Notes: generated from the letters alone by a model not told the origin. A DNA stretch of 64,000 nt from Ignavibacteriales bacterium (GCA_020635285.1 JACKAB010000005.1:587519-651518); one strand, 5' to 3'; counted from the stretch's first letter, positions 29,273-38,667 are shown. Made by a program: numbers and translations.

Positions 29273-30865
29273 ATGAAAATTGAATTATTTGACACAACTC
29301 TAAGAGATGGAACTCAAGGTGAAGGAATCAATCTTTCTCTCCAAGATAAATTATTAATTACTCAACGACTTGATAGTTTTGGAATTGATATAATAGAAGG
29401 CGGTTGGCCAGGAAGTAATCCCAAAGATGAAGAATATTTTAGAGCAGTTAGAAAATTAAAGCTTTCTCATTCTAAAATTTGCGCTTTTGGATCTACTGCA
29501 CGATATCCAGATAAAATAAGTCAAGACAATAACTTACAGCAATTACTTAAAGCATAAACTCCGGTAATTTCTATCTTTGGCAAAACATGGAGATTCCATT
29601 CGCAAAAAAGTTTGGGCTTAACAGATGAACAAAATGAGGAATTAATTTTCAAATCTGTTGAGTTTTTAGTTAAAGAAGGTAGAAGAGTTGTTTACGATGC
29701 TGAACATTTTTTTGATGGTTATAAAGATTCGCCTGAATTTGCATTGAAAATGTTAAAAGCTGCGGAGCACGCTGGTGCATCAGTTTTAGTTTTATGCGAT
29801 ACAAATGGAGGAACTCTTCCAGATGAAACTTTTGAAATAGTAAGTGAGATAATAAATAAATTCAATTTACCAATTGGAATTCATGCGCATAATGATGGAG
29901 ATGTTGGAGTTGCAAATACTTTAATGGCGGTAAAAGCAGGAGCTGTTCATGTTCAAGGTACAATAAATGGTGTTGGAGAAAGATGTGGGAATGCAAATTT
30001 AGTAAGTATTATTCCAAATCTAAAATTCAAAATGGGTTATGATTTTAATGAAAAAATTGATATTTCCAAAACAACTACAATTTCTCATTTCATTTCTGAA
30101 ATAATGAATATTGAGCCAAACAGCAGAGCGCCATTTGTTGGAGTTTCGGCTTTCGCGCACAAAGGCGGAATCCATGTCAGCTCAGTTTTGAAGGACAGCA
30201 GAATGTATGAACATTTGGAACCGACTTCCGTTGGAAATTTACAAAGAGTTGTGGTTTCAGATTTATCCGGGCAAAGTAATATTAGGTACAAAGCAAAAGA
30301 ATTTGGAATTGAGCTCCCAGAAGGGAAAGAATTCAGCAAAAATTTTGTAAACTATCTTAAATCAATGGAATTTGACGGCTACCAATTTGACGGAGCTGAA
30401 GGGACTTTTGAACTATTACTTAGAAGTGAACTCAAAGAGTATACTCCTTTTTTTAATGTTAAATATGCAAAAATAAATGTGCTTCAAGATGAAAATAATG
30501 TTCACTACTCCGAAGCAGTTTTGAAAGTAGAAGTAAATGGAGTAATTGAGCATACTGCCGCAGATGGAAACGGGCCGGTAAATGCATTAGATAGTGCGCT
30601 TAGAAAAGCTTTACTAAGATTTTTCCCTGCGATAGCTCAAATAAAATTGATTGATTATAAAGTAAGAGTTTTGGGTGAGAAAAACGGCACCCAAGCGAAA
30701 GTGCGAGTATTGATTGAATCGAGCGACGGTGAGAATAATTGGTCAACGGTCGGTCTTTCACCAAATATTATTGAAGCAAGTTTAATGGCTTTAACCGATG
30801 CCATGAATTATAAACTGTTCAAAGTGAGTAAAGAAAAAGAAATAAATCAAGTTTTAGAGACTTAA
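29273..30865 (+). pseudogene. cimA: citramalate synthase with in-frame TAA
   Basis: Both halves lie in one frame: MKIELFDTTLRDGTQGEGINLSLQDK up to residue 94, TAA at 29555-29557, then TPVISIFGKTWRFHSQKSLGL and on to the stop at 30865. With the TAA read as an amino acid the protein is about 530 residues, the normal length for CimA of the LeuA family, including HAHNDGDVGVANT (metal ligands), FAHKGGIHVS and a C-terminal allosteric domain. The expected residue there is probably Glu or Lys, one base from TAA. CimA condenses acetyl-CoA and pyruvate to citramalate, the threonine-independent entry to isoleucine; LeuCD and LeuB then give 2-ketobutyrate. It is the last gene before a strong terminator. 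The nonsense codon is a substitution, unlike the indels elsewhere. Confidence 0.82.
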
Positions 30866-30896
30866 AAACTACTAATACAAATAATATATATTACAG

Positions 30897-30930
30897 AAGC
30901 CCAATTTCAAAAGAGTTGGGCTTTTTTGTT
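30897..30930 (+). terminator. intrinsic terminator of the ilv/leu operon
   Basis: AAGCCCAA, an 11-base loop and TTGGGCTT, followed directly by TTTTTTGTTTT. It lies about 30 bases after the cimA stop. Confidence 0.88.
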
Positions 30931-31208
30931 TTATAACTAGCCAATAAAAAATCATATTTGATTCGTTACGAAGATTTATTGAATTATGGAAAAATCATAT
31001 AAAAATTAAAGTAACTTTTACCTCTATTGTACTCAGATAGTGAGGTTTTAATTCAAATATCAAATGGTATAAATATTGTTCACAATAATATTGGGCACAA
31101 ATTAAATACAACTAAAATTCTTTCAATTTGTTGTTCTAACTCACAATTAATTTGCGGAAAAAGTTTATTTTTCTAACAGAAAATTAAAATTCTTTTAATG
31201 AGACTATT
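30931..31208. other. AT-rich intergenic region upstream of the WG-repeat gene
   Basis: About 280 bases after the operon terminator with no ORF worth calling. Apart from the box at 31130-31145 I see no structured element. Confidence 0.5.
31130..31145 (+). promoter_or_regulatory. Crp/Fnr-geometry box upstream of the WG-repeat gene
   Basis: GTTGT-TCTAAC-TCACA, ending 64 bases before the start codon at 31209. The right half is a perfect TCACA; the spacer resembles the TCTAAA of the box at 44099. Confidence 0.35.
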
Positions 31209-31745
31209 ATGTTTGAACCAAATTATGACAGCAGAAACAAATATCAGTACATCGGTTTTTTGCCAAATTCTGTAAGAATTAAAGAACACGGTTTATGGGG
31301 AATGAACGATTTAGATGGGAACGAAATTCTTACTTCACAATTTATGGAAGTATTTACGCTATCTGCCGGGAATAGATTAATTGCTGCAAGAGAGGGTTCT
31401 TTTTGGCAAATATTTAATCTAAAAGGTGATCCAATAAACAATGAAAAATATGATTCCTTATATCCTTTTTATGGCATGTTCGGAATGACAAAAATTCAGA
31501 AGAATGGAAAATACGGCTTACTAAATAAGATGGGAAAAGTAATTATACCAACTGCTTATAGAAAGATTGAAAAGTTTGGAAAGGGAATTGTTCTTCATAA
31601 TTTTGATTTATCAACAGAATTTATTACAAGAAAAGAATTATTACAGTTGCCTGAAATTAGACATGATCTTAAGAATGAACAAATAAAATCTCCGATAAAA
31701 AATATATTAAAAACTAAAATTACTAATAAACACAAATTTTATTAA
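31209..31745 (+). CDS. WG-repeat (KWG) protein
   Basis: 178 residues without signal peptide. It contains WG-type repeats of about 25-50 residues: VRIKEHGLWGMNDLDGNEILTSQF, then KIQKNGKYGLLNKMGKVIIPTAYRKIEKF. Such repeats form small beta-propeller-like units of unknown function. The C-terminal 40 residues are basic (IKNILKTKITNKHK). It precedes the Crp/Fnr gene by 130 bases that include a long palindrome, so it is probably transcribed separately. Confidence 0.65.
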   Translation: MFEPNYDSRNKYQYIGFLPNSVRIKEHGLWGMNDLDGNEILTSQFMEVFTLSAGNRLIAAREGSFWQIFNLKGDPINNEKYDSLYPFYGMFGMTKIQKNGKYGLLNKMGKVIIPTAYRKIEKFGKGIVLHNFDLSTEFITRKELLQLPEIRHDLKNEQIKSPIKNILKTKITNKHKFY

Positions 31746-31770
31746 AATTTTCCTCACTTAAACACCCTCT

Positions 31771-31802
31771 ATTTTGAAAATATTTTTGAATATTTTCAAA
31801 AT
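31771..31802. promoter_or_regulatory. 32-bp perfect palindrome upstream of the Crp/Fnr gene
   Basis: ATTTTGAAAATATT-TTTG-AATATTTTCAAAAT: 14-bp arms with a 4-base centre. Inside it lies TTGAATATTTTCAA (31787-31800), an FNR-type TTGA-N6-TCAA box ending 78 bases before the start codon. It could be an autoregulatory operator, or a 3' hairpin of the WG gene; no U-tract follows. Confidence 0.5.
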
Positions 31803-31877
31803 AAATCAATATATTGAAAGTATGAAATTGAATTTTTTCAGTAGTTGCAATATAGTTGATTTATCCAGGAGGGTTAA

Positions 31878-32561
31878 ATGAAATCAGCATCCGACTTTTT
31901 ATACTACGTGCCAATATTTTCGGATTTACCAGACGAAACGATTGAACAAATTTCTCAAGTTGGAATTAGAAAATCCTTTAAAAAAGATACAATTATTTTA
32001 ATGGAAGAGGATGAGAGTGGTGCTCTTTTTATTATTGTAACCGGAAAAGTAAAAGTCACCAGAACCAGTAATGATGGGCGTGAAGTTATACTTAATATTC
32101 TTTCTGAAGCTGATATTTTTGGAGAGATGGCTTTATTAGATGGATTAACAAGATCAGCTACAGTTACCGCTATTGAAGATTCTGAACTATTTATAATTCA
32201 AAGAAATCAATTCTTAGAATTCTTAAAAGAACATCCAGAAATTTCTATTGCACTTATGCAAGAACTTTCTAAAAGATTGAGAACAGCTGATATGCAAATT
32301 AAGTCACTCTCACTTAAAGATGCAGAAGGGAAGGTTGCTACAGTAATTGTACAACTTGCTACAGACCAAGGTAGAATTAGACAAGGCGCAGTTGAAATTG
32401 AAAAACTTCCACTTCAGCAAGACTTAGCAAATATGGCTGGAACATCTAGAGAAACCATTTCTAGAACTCTGCACACATTTGCAAAAAAGGGTTTAATTGA
32501 GCTGGAAGGTTCAAAGTTAAGAATATTTCAATTTGATAAATTTAAGGCAACCTATTTATAA
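31878..32561 (+). CDS. Crp/Fnr-family transcriptional regulator
   Basis: 227 residues with an excellent AGGAGGG ribosome site at 31867-31873. Residues ~15-125 form a cyclic-nucleotide-binding domain; FGEMALLDGLTRSATVTA keeps the Arg-Ser of the phosphate-binding cassette, so a cyclic nucleotide ligand is plausible. There is no N-terminal Cys cluster, so it is not an iron-sulfur FNR. The C-terminal winged helix reads QQDLANMAGTSRETISRTL: the recognition helix has both the Arg-Glu...Arg of E. coli CRP (reading TGTGA) and the Ser of FNR (reading TTGA). Candidate boxes of this geometry lie upstream of its own gene and of many polysaccharide genes in the window. Confidence 0.9.
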   Translation: MKSASDFLYYVPIFSDLPDETIEQISQVGIRKSFKKDTIILMEEDESGALFIIVTGKVKVTRTSNDGREVILNILSEADIFGEMALLDGLTRSATVTAIEDSELFIIQRNQFLEFLKEHPEISIALMQELSKRLRTADMQIKSLSLKDAEGKVATVIVQLATDQGRIRQGAVEIEKLPLQQDLANMAGTSRETISRTLHTFAKKGLIELEGSKLRIFQFDKFKATYL

Positions 32562-32600
32562 ATTATCGTTTTTTTGTAAATAAACATATCCGAAATTTTA

Positions 32601-32632
32601 AAAACACAGATGACAAGTCCGTGTTTTTTTTG
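32601..32632 (+). terminator. intrinsic terminator after the Crp/Fnr gene
   Basis: AAAACAC pairs with GTGTTTT, followed by a run of eight or more T. It lies 40 bases after the stop codon. Confidence 0.7.
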
Positions 32633-32720
32633 TATCCAAGTGGTTCTAAATAGTAATTAATAATTATTAGTATGAGAAAAGATCATTATTAAACAAGTAT
32701 TTGAAGGACTTCAGAAAATA

Positions 32721-32748
32721 AAAAACCCAACTTATAGTTGGGTTTTTT
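32721..32748 (-). terminator. bidirectional terminator after groL
   Basis: AAAAACCCAACT-TAT-AGTTGGGTTTTT, a perfect 12-bp stem with a 3-base loop. There are U-tracts in both directions, so it serves groL on the minus strand and also blocks readthrough from the Crp/Fnr side. Confidence 0.88.
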
Positions 32749-32772
32749 GTAAAACTACTGAACAGAATTTGA

Positions 32773-34419
32773 TTAATACATTCCGCCCATGCCACCCATA
32801 TCACCCATACCTCCTTGAGGCATCATAGGGGCTTTTTCATCTTCTTTCTTTTCAAAAATTACAGCTTCTGTTGTAATCAGTAATGATGAAACTGAAGCAG
32901 CATTTTCTAAAGCAGTTCTTGTAACTTTAGTTGGATCAATAATTCCAGCCTTAATCATTTTTACATATTCATCAGTAGCAGCATTAAAACCAAAATCGCC
33001 TTTACCTTCTTTAACTTTATTTAATACAACAGCACCTTCAAGACCAGCATTATTAACTATTTGTTTTAATGGTTCTTCTAAAGCTTTCTTGATAATTTTA
33101 ACACCAGTAGTTTGATCAAGATTTTCTCCTTGAAGATCTTCAAGAACTGAAGCAGCTCTAACAAGAGCAACGCCACCGCCTGCAACAATACCTTCTTCAA
33201 CTGCTGCTCTAGTTGCATGTAAAGCATCTTCAACTCTTGCTTTCTTTTCTTTCATTTCAATTTCTGTAGAAGCTCCAATTTTTAATACTGCAACTCCACC
33301 AGAAAGTTTGGCTAATCTTTCTTGTAATTTTTCTCTATCATAATCTGAAGTTGTGTTTTCTATTTGTGCTTTAATTTCATTTACACGTTTTTTGATATCA
33401 TTACCTTTTCCAGCACCTTCTACTATGATAGTGTTGTCTTTATCGATAACAACTTTTTTAGCTGTTCCTAAAAATTCAACAGTTGCATTTTCTAATTTGT
33501 AACCAGCTTCTTCAGATATTACTGTACCACCGGTTAAAACTGCGATATCTTCCAACATAGCTTTTCTTCTATCGCCAAAACCCGGAGCTTTAACTGCAGC
33601 AACTCTTAAAGTACCGCGTAATTTGTTAACTACTAAAGTAGCAAGAGCTTCGCCTTCTAAATCTTCTGATATGATTAAAAGAGGTTTGCCAGCTTGAGCA
33701 ACTTTTTCTAAGATTGGCAAAAGGTCTTTCATTGTTGAGATTTTTTTATCATGAATTAAAATTTGCGGATCTTCTAAAACAGCTTCCATTGATTCTGAAT
33801 CAGTAATAAAGTAGGGTGATAAATAACCACGGTCAAATTGCATACCTTCAACAATTTCTAATCCGGTTTCTGTTCCCTTAGCTTCTTCAACAGTAATAAC
33901 GCCATCTTTACCAACTTTTTCCATTGCATCTGCAATAAGTTCGCCGATTGCTTTGTCATTATTTGCTGAGATAGAACCAACTTGTGCAATTTCATCTCTA
34001 CCACCAACTTCTTTAGAAATTGATTTAAGGTATTCAACAACTTTAGTTACTGCCAAATCAATTCCGCGTTTTAAATCCATTGGATTTGCACCAGCTGTAA
34101 CGTTCTTTAACCCTTCTCTATAAATTGCTTGAGCTAAAACTGTTGCAGTTGTTGTTCCATCACCGGCAACATCACTGGTTTTAGAAGCAACTTCTTTAAC
34201 CATTTGAGCGCCCATATTTTCTGTTGCATCTTCTAACTCAATTTCTTTTGCAACTGTAACACCATCTTTAGTTATTGTTGGTGCACCAAATTTTTTATCA
34301 ATTACTACGTTTCTGCCTTTAGGTCCTAATGTTACTTTTACAGCGTTTGCAAGCTTATCTACGCCAATTTTTAGTCCTGCTCTGGCATCTGTGCCAAATT
34401 CAACTATTTTTGCTGCCAT
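32773..34419 (-). CDS. groL: chaperonin GroEL
   Basis: 548 residues, full length. Begins MAAKIVEFGTDARAGL; carries VTLGPKGRNVVIDKKFG, DGTTTATVLAQAI (nucleotide site), the AAVEEGIVAGGGVAL signature and the GGM-rich tail ending GGMGGMY. A cytoplasmic 60-kDa chaperonin forming the double ring with GroES. It follows groS by 40 bases in one transcript controlled by the CIRCE upstream of groS. Confidence 0.97.
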   Translation of the reverse strand: MAAKIVEFGTDARAGLKIGVDKLANAVKVTLGPKGRNVVIDKKFGAPTITKDGVTVAKEIELEDATENMGAQMVKEVASKTSDVAGDGTTTATVLAQAIYREGLKNVTAGANPMDLKRGIDLAVTKVVEYLKSISKEVGGRDEIAQVGSISANNDKAIGELIADAMEKVGKDGVITVEEAKGTETGLEIVEGMQFDRGYLSPYFITDSESMEAVLEDPQILIHDKKISTMKDLLPILEKVAQAGKPLLIISEDLEGEALATLVVNKLRGTLRVAAVKAPGFGDRRKAMLEDIAVLTGGTVISEEAGYKLENATVEFLGTAKKVVIDKDNTIIVEGAGKGNDIKKRVNEIKAQIENTTSDYDREKLQERLAKLSGGVAVLKIGASTEIEMKEKKARVEDALHATRAAVEEGIVAGGGVALVRAASVLEDLQGENLDQTTGVKIIKKALEEPLKQIVNNAGLEGAVVLNKVKEGKGDFGFNAATDEYVKMIKAGIIDPTKVTRTALENAASVSSLLITTEAVIFEKKEDEKAPMMPQGGMGDMGGMGGMY

Positions 34420-34459
34420 TTTTCCCTCGATATTTTTTTGATATTTATTTAATTAAAAT

Positions 34460-34756
34460 TTATGCTAAAACTCCAAAAATGTCGCTCTCGCGCATAATTA
34501 GAAATTCGTCATCTTCAACTGATATCTCCGTTCCGGAATATTTTCCGTATAAAACTTTATCTCCCACTTTTACATGCATGGAAATTGCTTTCCCATCATC
34601 TTTAATTCTTCCTGGTCCTGCCGCTACTACAGTTCCTTCTACAGGCTTTTCTTTAGCTGTGTCCGGTAAGATGATTCCACCTTTAGTTTTTTCAACAGCA
34701 TTACTTGGTTTAATGATAACTCTGTCTTCTAATGGTTTTATTTTGAAGTCTTTCAT
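34460..34756 (-). CDS. groS: co-chaperonin GroES
   Basis: 98 residues. KPLEDRVIIKPSNAVEKTKGGIILPD with the mobile loop (TKGGI), then VGDKVLYGKYSGTEI. ATG preceded by AAAAAAGGAGAAC. It caps the GroEL ring. First gene of the heat-shock operon. Confidence 0.97.
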   Translation of the reverse strand: MKDFKIKPLEDRVIIKPSNAVEKTKGGIILPDTAKEKPVEGTVVAAGPGRIKDDGKAISMHVKVGDKVLYGKYSGTEISVEDDEFLIMRESDIFGVLA

Positions 34757-34775
34757 TTTAGTTCTCCTTTTTTAA

Positions 34776-34802
34776 TTAGCACTCAATAAAGACGAGTGCT
34801 AA
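34776..34802 (-). promoter_or_regulatory. CIRCE operator (HrcA-binding)
   Basis: TTAGCACTC-N9-GAGTGCTAA, a perfect match to the CIRCE consensus, 20 bases upstream of groS. It overlaps the promoter -10, so HrcA binding would block initiation. Confidence 0.96.
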
Positions 34803-34829
34803 TATATAAATTTCGGAGAAATTTAACAA
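34801..34829 (-). promoter_or_regulatory. groESL promoter
   Basis: On the minus strand TTGTTA, 17-base spacer, TATATT. The -10 shares two bases with the CIRCE edge. Vegetative sigma70 type. Confidence 0.65.
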
Positions 34830-34909
34830 GAGCTTAATATAATTCTTTTACGTTTGATGCAACTTTTTCAGAAAGGTTTTAAAGAATTTTTAATGGGAAT
34901 TAAAAAGCT

Positions 34910-35419
34910 TTATAATAATTTTTTAGCTAATTCATAAACTTGATTAGCGTGAGTATTAACATCAACATCACGAATAATATTTGCAATTTTACCTTCTTTA
35001 TCAACTAAAAAAGTTATTCTACTTGCTACTCCAAGATTGTTTAAAGCCCCAAATTTCTCCGTTACTTCTTTGTTTGCATCTGAAAGTAGGGGAAAGTTTA
35101 GGCTGTGCTCTTCAACAAACTTTTTGATATCTTCTTTTGAATCAACAGAAATACCAAAAATTGCAATTCCGTTTTCATTAAATTTTGAATAATCATCTCT
35201 TATTCCGCATGCTTCAGTTGTGCATCCAGGGGTATTTGCTTTTGGGTAAAAATATACCACAACCGGTGATTTACCTTTATAATCCGAAAGTGTATATACA
35301 TTATTTTGAGAATCTTGAAGGGTAAAATCTGGTGCATTATTTCCGACAGAAAGATTATCGGCCGTGCCACCGCAAGAATTCAAGAAAATTAAACTGAGCA
35401 GTAATAATATTGTTTTCAT
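34910..35419 (-). CDS. bcp: Bcp-type peroxiredoxin, predicted lipoprotein
   Basis: 169 residues. Unlike the usual cytoplasmic Bcp it begins with a lipoprotein signal (MKTILLLLSLIFLNSCGG), so it should sit on the outer side of a membrane. The peroxiredoxin core follows: APDFTLQDSQ, VVVYFYPKANTPGCTTEACGIRD (peroxidatic Cys, with the possible resolving Cys five residues later), GISVDSKEDIKKF and FPLLSD. It reduces peroxides using thiol donors; the electron source outside the cytoplasm is unknown. It lies 14 bases after purB on the same strand. Confidence 0.85.
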   Translation of the reverse strand: MKTILLLLSLIFLNSCGGTADNLSVGNNAPDFTLQDSQNNVYTLSDYKGKSPVVVYFYPKANTPGCTTEACGIRDDYSKFNENGIAIFGISVDSKEDIKKFVEEHSLNFPLLSDANKEVTEKFGALNNLGVASRITFLVDKEGKIANIIRDVDVNTHANQVYELAKKLL

Positions 35420-35433
35420 TTTAGTACCTTCCT

Positions 35434-36735
35434 TTAATCTATTGCAATTGATCTGTTAAAAATATAATCAACATTTTTAACCATCTCCGAAGTATTAAAA
35501 ATCTTATTAATTTCTTCTTCTGATAAATATTTTTTAATTTCTTCAGATGCTAATAATTCCGATTGAAGATTAGTAGATTTATCTTGCCATACTTTCATTG
35601 CCGGTGTTTGAACCATAGTGTATGCAGCTTCACGAGTTGCGCCTTTTTCAACAAGTTTAAGCAATACTTTTTGAGAAAACACAAGTCCACGTGTTTTGTT
35701 TAAATTTTCCAGAGCATTTTCTGGGTAGATTAACAAATTATCAACCAACTTAATCATTAGGTTCAGCATATAATTTAAGGCAATTGTGGAATCTGGAATA
35801 ATAACCCTCTCAACAGAAGAGTGTGAAATATCTCTTTCATGCCAAAGTGCAACATTCTCTAAAGCAGCCATAGCATTGCCTCTAAGTAGTCTTGCTAAAC
35901 CGGAAACTCTCTCAGAAACAATTGGATTTCGTTTATGCGGCATTGCAGAAGAACCTTTTTGTCCCTTTGAAAAAAATTCTTCAACTTCCAAAACTTCCGT
36001 TCTTTGTAAATGCCTAATTTCAACAGAAATTTTTTCTAGAGAAGCTCCAATTATCGCAAGTGTTGACATAAACTCTGCATGCCGATCACGTTGAATTATT
36101 TGAGTAGAAACTGAGGCGGGTTTTAAATCCATTTTTTCGCAAACGTATTCTTCAACTTTTGGAGAAAGATGATCGAAAGTTCCGACTGCACCCGATATTT
36201 GGCCAACACTTATTGTTTCTATTGCAGCTTCTAATCTTTTAATATTTCTTTTTGCTTCTTCATACCATAAAGCGAACTTTAAGCCTATTGTTGTTGGCTC
36301 TGCGTGTATGCCATGACTTCTGCCAACACAAATTGTATTTTTATGTTCTTTAGCTCGTTTCCTTAAGGCATTTTTTAGATCTTTCATATTTCCTAAAAGA
36401 ATGTCTCCCGCTGCTTTCATTTGGTAGGAAAGTGTTGTATCTAAAATGTCAGAGGATGTCATTCCATAATGAATATGCCGAGATTCCGGTCCAACATACT
36501 CTGCAACATTTGTCAAAAATGCAATAACATCATGTTTTGTTTCTTCTTCAATATCTAAAATTCTTTTTACATCAAAATTTGCTTTTTGTTTAATAACTTC
36601 AACATCTTCAATTGGAATTTCGCCCATTTTTGCGCGAGCTTCGCAAGCAAATATTTCAATTTTAAGCCAAGTGGAAAACTTAAATTCGTCTTCCCAAATT
36701 TTGCCCATTTCCGGAAGTGTATATCGTTCTATCAT
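35434..36735 (-). CDS. purB: adenylosuccinate lyase
   Basis: 433 residues. Fumarase/aspartase superfamily signature GSSAMPHKRNPIVSE; HYGMTSSDILDTTLSYQMKAA and GRSHGIHAEPTTIG are the other two conserved regions that build the active site across subunits. It makes AICAR and AMP in purine synthesis. The ATG overlaps the htrA stop (ATGA, 36732-36735), suggesting translational coupling. Confidence 0.95.
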   Translation of the reverse strand: MIERYTLPEMGKIWEDEFKFSTWLKIEIFACEARAKMGEIPIEDVEVIKQKANFDVKRILDIEEETKHDVIAFLTNVAEYVGPESRHIHYGMTSSDILDTTLSYQMKAAGDILLGNMKDLKNALRKRAKEHKNTICVGRSHGIHAEPTTIGLKFALWYEEAKRNIKRLEAAIETISVGQISGAVGTFDHLSPKVEEYVCEKMDLKPASVSTQIIQRDRHAEFMSTLAIIGASLEKISVEIRHLQRTEVLEVEEFFSKGQKGSSAMPHKRNPIVSERVSGLARLLRGNAMAALENVALWHERDISHSSVERVIIPDSTIALNYMLNLMIKLVDNLLIYPENALENLNKTRGLVFSQKVLLKLVEKGATREAAYTMVQTPAMKVWQDKSTNLQSELLASEEIKKYLSEEEINKIFNTSEMVKNVDYIFNRSIAID

Positions 36736-37928
36736 GATTTAGGTTCTAATTTAATTGTTGTTGTAAATGGTTGATTATCTCGTTGTACTTTAAGTTTTAA
36801 AATATCATTCGTTCTTGCTTGATGGAAAATATAAAGTATAGTTTTATCATCATTAATTTTTATATTATCAACTTCTAAAATTACATCACCAACTTCCAAG
36901 CCTGCATCTTCTGCTGGTGATTTTGAATCAACTTTTGTAATAATTACTCCATAAGTACTTTTTAGTTTGTAATATTTTGCAATAGCATCATCAATTGGGT
37001 GAATACTAATTCCGGTCCAGAAATTTCTATTTATTGAGCCGCTTTCTTTTAATTCGGTGATAATTTTTTTAACGGTGTTTATTGGAATTGAGAAACCTAC
37101 TCCAATGCTTCCTCCGCGATTTTCTTGCCATATAATAGTATTCATGCCAATCATTTCGCCAATACTATTAACTAGTGGTCCGCCGCTATTTCCAGAGTTT
37201 ATTGAAGCATCAGTCTGGATCATATTTAAATAGTAACGGTCTTGTATTAACCCTAAGTTCATATTCATTGCACTAATCACACCAACAGTAACGGTTGGCT
37301 GATCGTTAATTTCAAAGAGTCCAAAGGGATTTCCTAATGCGATAACCCATTCTCCAATTAAAATATCATCTGAATCCCCAAATTTTAAATATGGCAGGTT
37401 AGAGGCTTCAATTTTAAGTAGAGCAATATCCGAAGATTGATCAGTACCAACAAGTTTTGCTTTATGTTCGGTTCCGTCTGTCATTGTAACAATAATTTCA
37501 TTTGCTTTTCCTGCAACATGGTCATTAGTAACAATATAACCATCAGAGGAGATTATTGCGCCTGAACCGACTCCCGGAATTTGTTTTTCATACACTCTAT
37601 TTTCGAAAAAGAAACTAAAAGGATCTCTATAATAACGGGTTTCAGTAACGTTTACACCTACAATTGCAGAACTAACATTTTTAACTGTATTAGTTATAAT
37701 GTTTTCTCTGCCGTTTGTAATTGTATTATTAACAAGATTTTTAAAATTTGCTGGCACAACTGAACTTTGTTCAGAATCTATTTTCTGTGCTTCCAAATTG
37801 GAGGTCGGTTGGTTTTGCCCATTAATATTCTCATTTTCTGTTTTCTGATAATAAAAAAATGCAAAAATTATTGAAGCAATTAACAATGTAGCAAATGAAG
37901 ACAAGAAAATATATTTCAAGTTTTTCAT
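36732..37928 (-). CDS. HtrA/DegP-family periplasmic serine protease, one PDZ domain
   Basis: 398 residues with an N-terminal anchor (YIFLSSFATLLIASIIFAFFY), then a low-complexity linker and the trypsin-like domain. The triad is clear: His in IVTNDHVAG, Asp in SSDIALLKI, Ser in GNSGGPLVN. A single C-terminal PDZ domain (SPAEDAGLEVGDVILEVDNIKI), as in DegS/HtrA-type regulators rather than the two of DegP. Envelope protein quality control. It starts six bases after plsY and overlaps purB. Confidence 0.9.
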   Translation of the reverse strand: MKNLKYIFLSSFATLLIASIIFAFFYYQKTENENINGQNQPTSNLEAQKIDSEQSSVVPANFKNLVNNTITNGRENIITNTVKNVSSAIVGVNVTETRYYRDPFSFFFENRVYEKQIPGVGSGAIISSDGYIVTNDHVAGKANEIIVTMTDGTEHKAKLVGTDQSSDIALLKIEASNLPYLKFGDSDDILIGEWVIALGNPFGLFEINDQPTVTVGVISAMNMNLGLIQDRYYLNMIQTDASINSGNSGGPLVNSIGEMIGMNTIIWQENRGGSIGVGFSIPINTVKKIITELKESGSINRNFWTGISIHPIDDAIAKYYKLKSTYGVIITKVDSKSPAEDAGLEVGDVILEVDNIKINDDKTILYIFHQARTNDILKLKVQRDNQPFTTTIKLEPKS

Positions 37929-37933
37929 AAAAT

Positions 37934-38557
37934 TTATTTCCCAATTTTATTTTTAATTAAAATATCTTTTAAAGGAATAATGTGCTTAGAAAGAATAATT
38001 ATCATCATCAAAGATATGGAAAATATAAAAATAAAACTCTTTTCTGCGGGAGGAAATGTAATAAAATTTAATGGATCCGTAAATAATATCACTGAGGCTA
38101 TTACCATCAAAGTTGCTCCAATATTAGCAATATGAATGTCTCGACTATTTTTTTGATTATGAACCAGCTTATAAGCCAGATTATTGCAATAATTGGAGAA
38201 AGCAATAATGAACCTCCAGCGGCAGTTGCTAAACCTCTCCCGCCTTTAAATTTGATCCACGGGGAATAACAATGTCCTAATACAGCAAAGTTTAATGCAA
38301 TTGAAGAAGTTAAAAAATCATTAGAAAAAAAAATACTTTGCAATAAAAACACTAAAAATTCCTTTAATTAAATCGACAATTAAAACTGTTATTGCAATTT
38401 TTTTTTTGAATTTGTTACCTCAAAAGAATTTAGAGTTCCAACATTGCCTGAACCTTCTTTTGTAATATCTAAATTATGAAATTTCTTCAAAACCAAAAAA
38501 AGCTGTTGGAAAAGAACCAATTAGATACGCTATTATTGAAACAACTAAAATATTCAT
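37934..38557 (-). pseudogene. plsY: glycerol-3-phosphate acyltransferase PlsY, frameshifted
   Basis: Starts at 38557 (MNILVVSIIAYLIGSFPTAF, the typical PlsY first segment). Pieces in different frames then give DITKEGSGNVGTLNSFE, VDLIKGIFSVFIAKYFF, and the best-preserved part GHCYSPWIKFKGGRGLATAAGG (38352-38107). A C-terminal stretch ends HIIPLKDILIKNKIGK at 37934. These are the three conserved PlsY motifs in order; the enzyme transfers acyl from acyl-phosphate to glycerol 3-phosphate at the inner membrane. At least three indels, mostly in A or T runs. The gene is essential in most bacteria, which argues for sequencing error rather than loss. Confidence 0.78.
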
Positions 38558-38651
38558 AAATTATTGCAAATTATATTTGAAAATAAATATCAAAATCAAC
38601 TTTGTTATTAAATTGTAAACTTTTATTTTCTCAGGTAAATATTAATTTAAA

Positions 38652-38667
38652 TGTGAATTTTTTACAT
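38652..38667 (+). promoter_or_regulatory. possible Crp/Fnr box upstream of glgP
   Basis: TGTGA-ATTTTT-TACAT, ending 59 bases before the start codon. The left half is a perfect CRP half-site, the right half poor. The weakest member of the series. Confidence 0.25.

Noticed and set aside
38652..38667. Counting the glgP box as strong support for the Crp/Fnr regulon
   Set aside because: Only the left half matches; with an AT-rich background this alone is not convincing, so it is kept at low confidence.
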